In this document: piece by piece, positions 51,964 to 59,977 of the stretch
How the letters are laid out: every line of letters starts with the position of its first letter
How positions within the stretch are numbered: the first letter of the stretch is position 1
Source of the DNA: Lusitaniella coriacea LEGE 07157
GTDB lineage: Bacteria > Cyanobacteriota > Cyanobacteriia > Cyanobacteriales > Spirulinaceae
Length of the DNA: 64,000 nt
Assembly: GCF_015207425.1 (NCBI RefSeq)
Contig: NZ_JADEWZ010000012.1
Span: forward strand, 62,001-126,000
Direction: 5' to 3'
Made by a program: the position numbers and the translations under genes
The notes under the pieces: generated by a model
The model's input: only the letters and a program-made list of their open reading frames with translations
Databases searched by the model: none
Told to the model about the DNA's origin: nothing

Positions 51964-52158
51964 TTACGAACGGCTACCGATACCATATAAAAGCCCGCAG
52001 CCAACAGCTAATAGAACCAGTGCCACATAAACAATATTCGGAACACTAGAAATAACTCCTGCTGCTTGTAGCAGCAGTAAAGCGGCAAAGGTAATCAGGA
52101 GCAAGCCTCCTGCGTAAAGACCAATTGTTGTTATAAGGTTAGGTTTTCTGCGACTCAT
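51964..52158 (-). CDS. Small membrane protein with two helices
   Basis: A 64-residue protein with a basic N-terminus (MSRRKPNL) and two membrane helices (about 11-34 and 40-60), ending GIGSRS. No family is recognised. It could be a small subunit or a membrane stress protein. A weak ribosome site (TAAAGGTAAA) precedes the ATG at 52158. Confidence 0.6.
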   Translation of the reverse strand: MSRRKPNLITTIGLYAGGLLLITFAALLLLQAAGVISSVPNIVYVALVLLAVGCGLLYGIGSRS

Positions 52159-52439
52159 CTTTTTTTACCTTTAGAGATAGCGATCTAAAATATACACTGT
52201 TCCGAATCTGGTATTGATGAGTTTTGCGGATGTTTATTTCCGACGAGGACAGAACCATTCTGTTGCGAAGTTTATAACTCAGCAGCATAATTCTAGAAAA
52301 ATTTCTTCTGGGTCGATACGCGATTTAGGACACTTCACAAAGCTATAAGTTAGCAAGAGTAAGGTTTTGACCGACACTTGACTGTTATCAAGCTGAGACT
52401 GCGGCACAATAAGAGAAGTCAGTTAAAACTGGAGTAGCA

Positions 52440-53015
52440 ATGTCTAAGCGGAAAAAAAGTAATCTCCAATGGATTAAAGAAACTCTAGAGCTAGAAGAAG
52501 ACCATAACTGGAAATCCGAGGAAGGAAATCGAATCTTTGTGGCAGGGAGAGGAGCGCTACGCTTTGATGTTCCAGGCGATTGGCATTTTTCACCGCAGGA
52601 GAAATCTTTTCAATTTCTCGATAAAAATCCCCCAGATGATAATTGCCGCTTAGAAGCCTCTTTTAATTTACTGCCTCCGGCGGATTGGTCGGAATTTCCC
52701 CTCGTTCCGCTTTTAAAAAAAGTCGTTAAGGATGACGAACGAAACGTCATTGAGCGTGGAAAAGTGGTCAAACTTAAGCGCCAAACGGCTCGTATTGTTT
52801 GGATGCATATTAAATTTATCGACGAACCCGAAAACCGCGAAGCTTATTCCCGAATTTGTATTGGCTTGGGTTCGGGCGTTCAATGCTTGATTACAATGGA
52901 TTACTGGGCAGATGATGCGGAACGAGTGATTCCTGTTTGGGATACGGTGATGGATTCTCTTGTTTTGGGTTTGTATATTCGCGACCCGCGCACGGGATTT
53001 GCTTTCCCGGATTAG
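52440..53015 (+). CDS. Conserved-type cytoplasmic hypothetical protein
   Basis: A 191-residue soluble protein, MSKRKKSNLQWIKETLELEE, then GALRFDVPGDWHFSPQEKSF, ARIVWMHIKFIDEPENREAY and CLITMDYWADDAERVIPVWD. The pattern of a compact alpha/beta domain with a GDWHF block and MDYWADD strand resembles small cyanobacterial proteins of unknown function. It converges on the WD40 gene with a 4-bp overlap of the ends. Confidence 0.68.
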   Translation: MSKRKKSNLQWIKETLELEEDHNWKSEEGNRIFVAGRGALRFDVPGDWHFSPQEKSFQFLDKNPPDDNCRLEASFNLLPPADWSEFPLVPLLKKVVKDDERNVIERGKVVKLKRQTARIVWMHIKFIDEPENREAYSRICIGLGSGVQCLITMDYWADDAERVIPVWDTVMDSLVLGLYIRDPRTGFAFPD

Positions 53016-54688
53016 GGGGTTTCTGTTGTTTCTGAAACGGGATACTGCCAGAATTTAACGCAACTATCGCTACTGCCGCTTGCGAGGAGGGGTTGGTTGG
53101 GGCTAAACGCGATCGCGTTGATTTTACCGCGATGTCCTGTGAAAGTTTCTCGAACTGCGACTGTTTTTAAATCCCAAAGGTTAATGGTTTTGTCGCTACT
53201 CCCGCTTGCCAAAAAGTTTCCGTCGGGACTAAATGCCAAGGCGCACACGCCGAAGGTATGTTGCTTGAGCGCCTGCTGTTCGGTTAGTTGGGGAACGTTC
53301 CAGATATAAATGGTAGGATCGTCACCGCCACTGGCGAGGTGGTTTCCGTCTGGACTGAACGCGATCGCGCGCAGGCTTTGTTTAAACTCAATGAATTGAT
53401 GCTCTGCTACCTTCTTCCCCGTTTGCAGGTTCCACAATTGAAGTCGCCCCTCTTGAGTTCCCACCGCGAGAATTTCTCCTTGAGGATGAAAAGATAGGGT
53501 TGTAATTCCGTCATTATCGTTGCTTAGGGTTTGTTTCTCTGTTCCGGTTTCAACATCCCAAAACTTGATGGTTGCATCGGGACTGCCACTGGCGAGAGTG
53601 GTTCCGTCTGGACTAAACGCGATCGCGATTGCGCGGTGTCCCCTTAAGGTTTTTCGCACTTCCTTCGTCTCCACATCCCACAATTTAATCGTGCCATCGG
53701 CGCTACCGCTTGCAAGGAGAAGGGTTTTGGGGTGAAATGCCAGGGCATCGACATAATCGGAGTGTCCCTCAAGCACGCCCAATTCCTTGCCGCTTCCCAC
53801 TTCCTGCAATGCGATCTTATAAGAACTGCTATCCCTGGCGAGAATTTTGCCGTCTGCACTAATCGCGAGGGTATGGATTCCGTGGGCGGCGTTGTAGGCA
53901 CTCGATTTATCCTGGAATTGCCCATCTGCACTTTCTCCTTCTGGGGTTGCCAGTTGAGAAAAGAGGGTTTTTAGGGAAATGCCGAGGTTGAGCAGGTTTT
54001 CGCGAACTTGCCCAAAGTTTCCGTCTTCTGTTGTGGGAGTGGGAGAAGAGGAATTATTTTCCTGAGATTTTTGTTGCAATTGCGCGATCGCGCTTTGTAA
54101 TTCTTCAATTTGATTGCGAGGGGGAATCTGCTTTTGCAGTTGGGAAAGAGCAACCAGCAATCCGTCCGCTTCTGCGCGCGGGAGACTGCTTTGTTGCAAC
54201 CGCACGATCGCGCGCTGGATATTTTCAATCTGTTCGCGATCGGGAATTTCCTGTTGCAATTGCTTAACCGTCGGTTCCAAGGGAGCGAGCAATTCTATTT
54301 GTTGGTACAGTTGCTCCATCTCTCCGTGCCGTTCCTTACGATTTAGCTCCCAGAAGCGCTGTCGATTGTAAAAATTCAACCCCAACCCAATCGTTAGGGG
54401 AGTCGCCACCCACGCCACCTGCTGAGTCACCGCAGCAAATCCCGTTCCCAGAACTGAGGCAACAATGGCAACGAATTCTGCAATTTCTAACTCGCGAGCA
54501 TTAGACATGGCAAGGGTTCCCCGCACAATTGGATTGTTCCTATGATAGAAGATTTGGTTCCGTTCTTCCTGGGTTAAATCTTTCCTTCGAGCGAGTTCGC
54601 CCCGGCGCGATCGATATACAGTCTGAATGAGTTGCAAATCGAACGTTACAGCATCCCATCGCGGGGATAATTTTCTAGCGAGTTGCAA
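53012..54688 (-). CDS. WD40-repeat protein with N-terminal membrane anchor
   Basis: A 558-residue protein. The N-terminal 130 residues contain a basic segment and a hydrophobic pair of helices (about 73-105; EFVAIVASVLGTGFAAVTQQ). A Gln-rich coiled coil of repeating units (EQIENIQRAIVRLQQSSLPR, NQIEELQSAIAQLQQ) spans about 135-225. From about 265 to 555 there are six WD40 repeats, recognised by units such as LAFHPKTLLLASGSADGTIK and LWDVET. WD40 propellers mediate protein contacts; the partner is unknown. It is divergent from ocp. Confidence 0.85.
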   Translation of the reverse strand: MQLARKLSPRWDAVTFDLQLIQTVYRSRRGELARRKDLTQEERNQIFYHRNNPIVRGTLAMSNARELEIAEFVAIVASVLGTGFAAVTQQVAWVATPLTIGLGLNFYNRQRFWELNRKERHGEMEQLYQQIELLAPLEPTVKQLQQEIPDREQIENIQRAIVRLQQSSLPRAEADGLLVALSQLQKQIPPRNQIEELQSAIAQLQQKSQENNSSSPTPTTEDGNFGQVRENLLNLGISLKTLFSQLATPEGESADGQFQDKSSAYNAAHGIHTLAISADGKILARDSSSYKIALQEVGSGKELGVLEGHSDYVDALAFHPKTLLLASGSADGTIKLWDVETKEVRKTLRGHRAIAIAFSPDGTTLASGSPDATIKFWDVETGTEKQTLSNDNDGITTLSFHPQGEILAVGTQEGRLQLWNLQTGKKVAEHQFIEFKQSLRAIAFSPDGNHLASGGDDPTIYIWNVPQLTEQQALKQHTFGVCALAFSPDGNFLASGSSDKTINLWDLKTVAVRETFTGHRGKINAIAFSPNQPLLASGSSDSCVKFWQYPVSETTETP

Positions 54689-54852
54689 TACTTTGTAAAT
54701 TTTTGTATATTTATTGATGTAGATTTGTAACGCTTCTTAAGGAAATCAAAGATCGACCTCAGAGATAAAGTATCCCAAATGTCCCCTCCGCGCTCGATCT
54801 CCAGAAGCGTTTCATATCATTTCTAATTAACCTAGTTTAGTACACTTAACCT

Positions 54853-55812
54853 ATGCCATTTACAATCGATACTGCTCGCAATATCTTTCCGAATACTCTA
54901 GCTGCTGATGCAGTTCCCGCAACCATCGCTCGGTTCAATCAACTGAGTCCTGAAGACCAACTCGCCCTCATTTGGTTTGCTTACCTCGAAATGGGTAAAA
55001 GCATCACGATTGCTGCTCCGGGTGCAGCGAACATGGCGCTAGCAGAAAGAACGCTGAACGACCTTCGCAACATGACCCCCCAAGAGCAAACCCAAGCCAT
55101 GTGTGACTTAGCGAATCGGGCTGATACCCCATTCTGTCGCACCTATGGCGTTTGGTCGCCCAACATTAAACTCGGTTTCTGGTATCAGCTAGGACAGTGG
55201 ATGGATGAAGGAGTTGTCGCACCCATTCCCGAAGGCTACAAACAATCTGCTAATGCCAAATCCGTATTAGCCGCCATTGAAAAATTAGAACCCGGTCAAC
55301 AAATTACCGTTCTGCGTAACGCCGTTGTTGATATGGGTTACGACCCCAGTAAATTAGGTCAATACACTTCTGTTTCCGAACCCGTTGTCGCACCGAAAGA
55401 AATGTCGCAACGGACAAAAGTCAGCATCGAAGGTATCGATAATCCAACTGTATTAAGTTACATGGATAACTTAAATGCTAATGACTTTGATGCCTTAATT
55501 GACTTATTTGCAGCCGATGGCGGTTTGCAACCCCCTTTCAAACGCCCGATTGTTGGCAAAGACAATATTCTGCGCTTTTTCAAAGAAGAATGCCAAAATC
55601 TGAAACTTTCTCCAGAACGCGGCGTTGTCGAACCCCCCGAAGATGGGTTTACCCCCATTAAAGTCACGGGTAAAGTGCAAACCCCTTGGTTCGGCGCTGG
55701 TGTTGGCATGAACGTTGCTTGGCGTTTCTTGGTCAATCCGGACGGTAAAATTTTCTTTGTTGCCATTGACTTGTTAGCTTCTCCTAAAGAACTATTGAAT
55801 TTTGCTCGATAG
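54853..55812 (+). CDS. ocp: Orange carotenoid protein
   Basis: The 319-residue OCP is the blue-light sensor that quenches phycobilisome excitation. The N-terminal helical domain and C-terminal NTF2-like domain are both complete. Key residues are present: Trp41, Tyr44, Trp110 and Arg155 in the N-domain, and Tyr203 and Trp290, which hold the keto-carotenoid, in the C-domain, with a Glu near 246 for the salt bridge to Arg155. The presence of frp next to it fits the OCP1 type. A terminator separates it from frp, so the two are transcribed independently. Confidence 0.97.
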   Translation: MPFTIDTARNIFPNTLAADAVPATIARFNQLSPEDQLALIWFAYLEMGKSITIAAPGAANMALAERTLNDLRNMTPQEQTQAMCDLANRADTPFCRTYGVWSPNIKLGFWYQLGQWMDEGVVAPIPEGYKQSANAKSVLAAIEKLEPGQQITVLRNAVVDMGYDPSKLGQYTSVSEPVVAPKEMSQRTKVSIEGIDNPTVLSYMDNLNANDFDALIDLFAADGGLQPPFKRPIVGKDNILRFFKEECQNLKLSPERGVVEPPEDGFTPIKVTGKVQTPWFGAGVGMNVAWRFLVNPDGKIFFVAIDLLASPKELLNFAR

Positions 55813-55953
55813 ACCGCTCTAATACCAATTTCCAATGATGTTGCATCAAATCGGTTTTCTGAGTACTTCGATCTCGATTATTCATTTAGTGCAGGCTCTC
55901 TAAGAATTGGTATAAGAAGCAACTGTCAATTTCATTGAAAAATTTTCAATGCG

Positions 55954-55984
55954 GGCGCTCTTAAAAAATAGAGCGCTTTCTTTT
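55954..55984 (+). terminator. Intrinsic terminator between ocp and frp
   Basis: The 7-bp stem GCGCTCT / AGAGCGC (55955-55961 and 55970-55976) with an A-rich loop is followed by TTTCTTTT on the plus strand. It lies 140 bp after the ocp stop and 40 bp before the frp start. A longer weak inverted repeat (TACCAATT / AATTGGTA) precedes it at about 55824-55911. Confidence 0.78.
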
Positions 55985-56025
55985 GACTATCAAAATAAGG
56001 AAACATTATTAGGAAGATAATTGAG

Positions 56026-56352
56026 ATGAATGAAAGTGAAACCCAGTGGTCAAAAACAGAAAAAAATATTGCTCGTCAAGCTTTTGATAAAGCCCATCAA
56101 CTCGAAATAGAAAAATTGATTGAGGAGGTGAAAGAAAGGGCGAGAAACATCTCTAAAGTAGAAGATATGTGGAAGTTACACGATTTTCTTAGTGCAAAGA
56201 GATACGATATAGACGGGAAATATGACGATCGCGATTCTTCGTTGATTTTTGTTTTTGCTCAACTGGTTCGGGAAAAGCTATTATCAATGGATGAGTTGGA
56301 TGGTTTAGCGCCAGAAAAACGGGCGAAAATTGTAGCGCTTTCAAGAATGTAG
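56026..56352 (+). CDS. frp: Fluorescence recovery protein
   Basis: The 108-residue FRP is helical and binds the C-domain of active OCP, speeding its return to the inactive orange form and releasing it from phycobilisomes. The family blocks are WSKTEKNIARQAFDKAHQLE, KVEDMWKLHDFLSAKRYDID with the functional W/H/D surface, and FVFAQLVREKLL. The start ATG at 56026 follows AGGAAG. Gene order ocp-frp is typical. Confidence 0.95.
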   Translation: MNESETQWSKTEKNIARQAFDKAHQLEIEKLIEEVKERARNISKVEDMWKLHDFLSAKRYDIDGKYDDRDSSLIFVFAQLVREKLLSMDELDGLAPEKRAKIVALSRM

Positions 56353-56408
56353 GTCATACTGAACTCAGTTCTTAAGAGCAAGAACGCCTAATGTGAATTA
56401 GGATTTTG

Positions 56409-56485
56409 TAGGTTGGTTTAAAGAATGAAATTCAACAGGAGCAAGGGTTTCGTTGGGTTTCACTCGCGTTCAACACCAACCTACT
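56409..56485. repeat. Short palindromic repeat GTAGGTTGGT...ACCAACCTAC
   Basis: A 77-bp element in the gap after frp with exact 10-bp inverted ends (56409-56418 and 56476-56485) and an inner TTGGGTTTC block. Repeats of this kind (GTAGGTTGG with TTGGGTTTCG) are common in cyanobacterial genomes. Directly before it lies CGCCTAATGTGAATTAGG, similar to the end of the element at 20037. Confidence 0.75.
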
Positions 56486-56561
56486 CGTGCGATCTTATCT
56501 CAAAATATAAGAGAAGGTTTCTGAGAGAGTGCTTAAACTATCGTAATAATAAAACCTCGTG

Positions 56562-58742
56562 CTACTCGCGTGTTTCTAATTTCTGTGCGACTTCAGGATC
56601 GTACAGGCGCAGATAGTTCCAGTAGTTGCCAAAGACCGATTCAACATATCCTTTCGTCTCCCCAAAGGGGATTTGTTCCACAAAGCGATCGGAATCGTTA
56701 AACCCGTAGCGCTTTAACCAGGTTGCCACATTTCCGGGACCAGCGTTATAGCCCGCGATCGCGAGAAGGGAATTATCGTTATTCTCCCGGTGCGTGAAAT
56801 CGAGATACCACGTGCCGATCGCGATATTATCTTCAGGATTGGTTAATTTGTAATCGGTGATTCCGCTCTTTTGCGCCACTTCTTTCCCCGTTGCAGGCAT
56901 CACCTGCATTAACCCCGTCGCCCCCACCGGAGAGCGAATTTCCTCCTCAAAGCGGGATTCCTGGCGCATCAGCGAAACCACCAAAAGGGGATTGAGTTGC
57001 CGCTCTTGCGACCATTCGAGGATCGAGTCTTTGTAAGGGAAGGGGAAGAGGGCGTGCCAATATTCGGGGGTTTGTCGCAAGGCTTGCCATTCTTCCGTTG
57101 CGCCGTCTCCTTCAGCGTTTTTGAGCGCCCAAATCTGATTAATCCCTTTGAGATACTCTTCTTGAGCGAGGAGGAGTAGCGCTTCTGTGAAATGTTCGGG
57201 TACCGAAGGCTCTGCTTTATTGCCGAGTTCTGCGTCCCATTGGATCTCTGCGTCGCGATCTTGACCGAGTTGGTAGAGTTCTTTGAACGCCTCAGAACCC
57301 GCCGGGGGAACCGGACGCTGCTGGGGAGTTTCAATGGGGGGATTCATTTGGCGCAGGGTGGCGAAGTCGCCCACATCCCAACCGAGGCGAACCGCCGAAC
57401 GCCAAGCGTAGTAGGATTCTGGGTAGTTGGTGAGGACGTATTCGTATGCGGCTTTGGCATCGCGGGAGAGGTTGAGTTGCGTTGCCCATTTCCCCACCCA
57501 AAACGCGGCTTTGGGGGCGAGACTGCTATCGGGATTGTCCTGAGCGATGGGATGCGCCCATTTCCAAGCATCGGCGTATTTGCCTTTTTCTGCGAGTTTT
57601 TTGGCACTTTCCCAACGGTATTTGGAGGCTTCGTCGGAATTGCTGTATTGGTCTAGGAGTGTTTGTCGTGCTTGACCGGCTAATTTGCCTTGTCTCAACT
57701 TTTCGTGGAGATTGGCTTTGCGAATTAGGGCATCTGGCGCGCGATCGCGGAAATTTTCAATAATCCGATCGAGATAGCCCAAAGCCTCTTGGGGAGGGGA
57801 GAGTTGGGCTAGGCGACTGAGGGCTAATCCGGTTTCTTCGGCTTCGGGGAAGGCTTGCACCAGCGTTTGATATGCCGCTTTGGCTTGAGTGTTATTCCCA
57901 CTCAATTGGCGACCCCTACCCACGCGATAGAGGGACTTGGGCGCGCGATCGGTTTTGCTGTAGGCTTCAGCCGCTGGGCCGTATTCCCCTTGTTCCCAAT
58001 ATGCGTCCGCGATCGCGCCCCAATCTTCCGGGGTCAGTTGCAGGGCATATTTTTTAACCACGCGATCGCGAATAGCGCTCATTCCATCTGCGGTTGGCGT
58101 TTGTCGCACTAAAAATAAGAGTAAATTTGCCTGATTGGGATCTTTGTCCAGGCGATCGCGCGCGATCTGATGAGTCAGGGGATGATTGGGGAAGCGGGTT
58201 AGGGCTGTGTCGTGGTATTCCGGGTTCGACTTGCCCAAAAGGTACAAAGCCTGGGCGGCTGCATTTGCCTCTGGATGCTGCTCTAGCAACTGTTCGAGAG
58301 TTTGTCGCGATTTTGTCAATTCGTTGGTTAACTCGTAGGCGCGGGCGCGTTTGAGGAGGATGTGCGGCGCTAGGACGGGATATTCATTTTCCAACCCCTC
58401 CAACAGGCGCAAGGCTTTCCCCCCTTCCAATTCCTCAATCCAGTCGCTGGCGAGGAGGTAACGGGCGCGATTGCGGTCGTAAGAAGCTTTATCTTGAGTC
58501 GCAATTTCTTCCAGGCGCGATCGTCGCTCCTCCGGCGCTTGCAACGTCAATGGCAGCACCAACGACTCTGAATCATCTTCCGGTTTGGATGGCGTTTCGC
58601 CAGAAGCAAAGAACTGACGCTGAAGTTGCGCCACCCACCCTTTCTCCATTGCCACATATAACGTAGCACCCAGCAACACCGAGATCATGGTTGCCAAGCT
58701 AACCGTTAAGATGGTTTGGATTGTTCGTCCCTTCGCCATCAC
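56562..58742 (-). CDS. Soluble/membrane-anchored lytic transglycosylase (Slt70-like)
   Basis: A 726-residue protein with an N-terminal membrane anchor (TILTVSLATMISVLLGATLYVAM, residues 10-32). A long helical, TPR-like superhelix follows (about 60-560), then a C-terminal SLT domain with the catalytic Glu in VSLMRQESRF, GATGLMQVMPATGKEVAQ and AGYNAGPGNVATWLKRYG. It cleaves peptidoglycan glycan strands with 1,6-anhydro product formation. The order helical doughnut plus catalytic domain matches Slt70. The anchor places it in the periplasm. Confidence 0.92.
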   Translation of the reverse strand: MMAKGRTIQTILTVSLATMISVLLGATLYVAMEKGWVAQLQRQFFASGETPSKPEDDSESLVLPLTLQAPEERRSRLEEIATQDKASYDRNRARYLLASDWIEELEGGKALRLLEGLENEYPVLAPHILLKRARAYELTNELTKSRQTLEQLLEQHPEANAAAQALYLLGKSNPEYHDTALTRFPNHPLTHQIARDRLDKDPNQANLLLFLVRQTPTADGMSAIRDRVVKKYALQLTPEDWGAIADAYWEQGEYGPAAEAYSKTDRAPKSLYRVGRGRQLSGNNTQAKAAYQTLVQAFPEAEETGLALSRLAQLSPPQEALGYLDRIIENFRDRAPDALIRKANLHEKLRQGKLAGQARQTLLDQYSNSDEASKYRWESAKKLAEKGKYADAWKWAHPIAQDNPDSSLAPKAAFWVGKWATQLNLSRDAKAAYEYVLTNYPESYYAWRSAVRLGWDVGDFATLRQMNPPIETPQQRPVPPAGSEAFKELYQLGQDRDAEIQWDAELGNKAEPSVPEHFTEALLLLAQEEYLKGINQIWALKNAEGDGATEEWQALRQTPEYWHALFPFPYKDSILEWSQERQLNPLLVVSLMRQESRFEEEIRSPVGATGLMQVMPATGKEVAQKSGITDYKLTNPEDNIAIGTWYLDFTHRENNDNSLLAIAGYNAGPGNVATWLKRYGFNDSDRFVEQIPFGETKGYVESVFGNYWNYLRLYDPEVAQKLETRE

Positions 58743-58848
58743 CGCTCCTAAAAGTCAACAGTTGCCATCATACTCTGTTGATAGGAAATTGGGGATCGCA
58801 AATTTGTAAGAAACTGACAACTGAAGGCTGAATGCTAGATGCTGACGA

Positions 58849-59280
58849 TTAATGAACCAGAAAACTAAACCATTTAAGCGAACTGTCTGACTCGTCCATT
58901 TCCTTTTTTAACCAGCGCCAGGTTTTGCCTTCCTTTTGCCGTTGGAGATAAAGCTCGAACTCATTATTTTTTTGTTTGACCTTTTGATTGGGCAGATTGA
59001 GATTAAGTTCGTAGGTTCCCAAAAGATGGTAGGTTGCAAGTTTTCCGATATAAAGCGGTTCGACTTGTTTGAGATGAATTTTTACGATCTTAAATTCAGA
59101 ATTTTTGACCTGTAGTTGTTGGCTGACTTGCTGTTGAGTTCGTTCGACCTGGAGCGCGATCGCTTTTTTGATAATATCAGTATTTGGTGCGAGTCCAATC
59201 GGTGGCGCGGACGCACCGCAAGCGGTTAGAAAAATAACCAGACTCACAGCGATAAGTTGTCGTATCCAACGTTGGATCAT
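58849..59280 (-). CDS. Lipoprotein of unknown function
   Basis: A 143-residue lipoprotein with a lipobox LTAC at residues 18-21 after the hydrophobic stretch LIAVSLVIFLTA. The rest (SEFKIVKIHLKQVEPLYIGK, TYHLLGTYELNLNLPNQKVK, ELYLQRQKEGKTWRWLKKEM) is beta-rich and Lys/Gln-rich. It may sit on the periplasmic face. No family recognised. It follows the transglycosylase in the same direction but is separated by 107 bp. Confidence 0.72.
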   Translation of the reverse strand: MIQRWIRQLIAVSLVIFLTACGASAPPIGLAPNTDIIKKAIALQVERTQQQVSQQLQVKNSEFKIVKIHLKQVEPLYIGKLATYHLLGTYELNLNLPNQKVKQKNNEFELYLQRQKEGKTWRWLKKEMDESDSSLKWFSFLVH

Positions 59281-59351
59281 TAGTTGATTTCACCCAATAA
59301 TTTCTATTTTTCTTTTCAGATAATTATAAGCACTCAGCCTTCAGCTTCTTA

Positions 59352-59393
59352 CGCGATCGGATAAGGTGAGGGAACCTCGCCATCCCCCACGCG
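59352..59393. repeat. Nested hairpin, variant of the 20.2/31.4-kb module
   Basis: Inner stem GGTGAGG/CCTCGCC (59365-59381, loop GAA) and outer CGCG/CGCG, with the constant GGATAA and ATCCCCC between them. The constant parts equal those at 31430-31460, but the stem bases differ in a paired way. It lies in a 697-bp interval without genes between the lipoprotein and the amidase. Confidence 0.72.
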
Positions 59394-59606
59394 CTTTCAG
59401 CTTTTGAATAAAAAAGGTCAGGATGAGACATCTTCAATAATAAACTTGAAACTCTGATGACAGGGCGCGCGAAACCTGATTCCTGGAGATTCCTATTCAT
59501 TTTAATCTTTGTTGTGCCTGCCAATATCAAAATACTCTTATTCGCTAATGACCAAGCACTTACAGAATAGCAAGCTTTTGGCTGTTAGCTGAGAGCCAAG
59601 CGCTTA

Positions 59607-59727
59607 TATAGCGTTTCTCGGACTCATGAGGTACATTCATCTGTTCCCTGTTCCCTGTTCCCTGTTCCCTGTTCCCTGTTCCCTTAAGCTTCAAGCTTTG
59701 TACCTCACCAGAGTGAGAATTGCTATA
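59607..59727. mobile_element. Small element with 29-bp inverted ends and heptamer core
   Basis: A 121-bp element. Its left end TATAGCGTTTCTCGG and the complement of its right end TATAGCAATTCTCACTC both continue to TGAGGTACA, so the ends match at most of 29 positions. Between them are six tandem GTTCCCT units (59643-59684) and a short TTAAGCTTCAAGC segment. No open frame. A solo end of the family lies at 39960-39988. Confidence 0.78.
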
Positions 59728-59977
59728 GATAATTTTATTCAAAATTTGAATTTACTGCAATTGACACAAGATAACCTCAAAAAGTTTCCTGTTTTTTCCG
59801 GAATCTTCCTGAACGCTCGTGCGTCTTTTTGTAATAACGGACAGCGAGGTCTGGAGTCTCACTTCTTTGACTATCTATTGGCTTAAACAGCCTCAATTTG
59901 AGGTGTTTTTGCTGAAGTGAGATGTGCCTGAAAATATCCTCGCTAGATTGCTGTTTTCAAGCATATAGGTAAAGATT

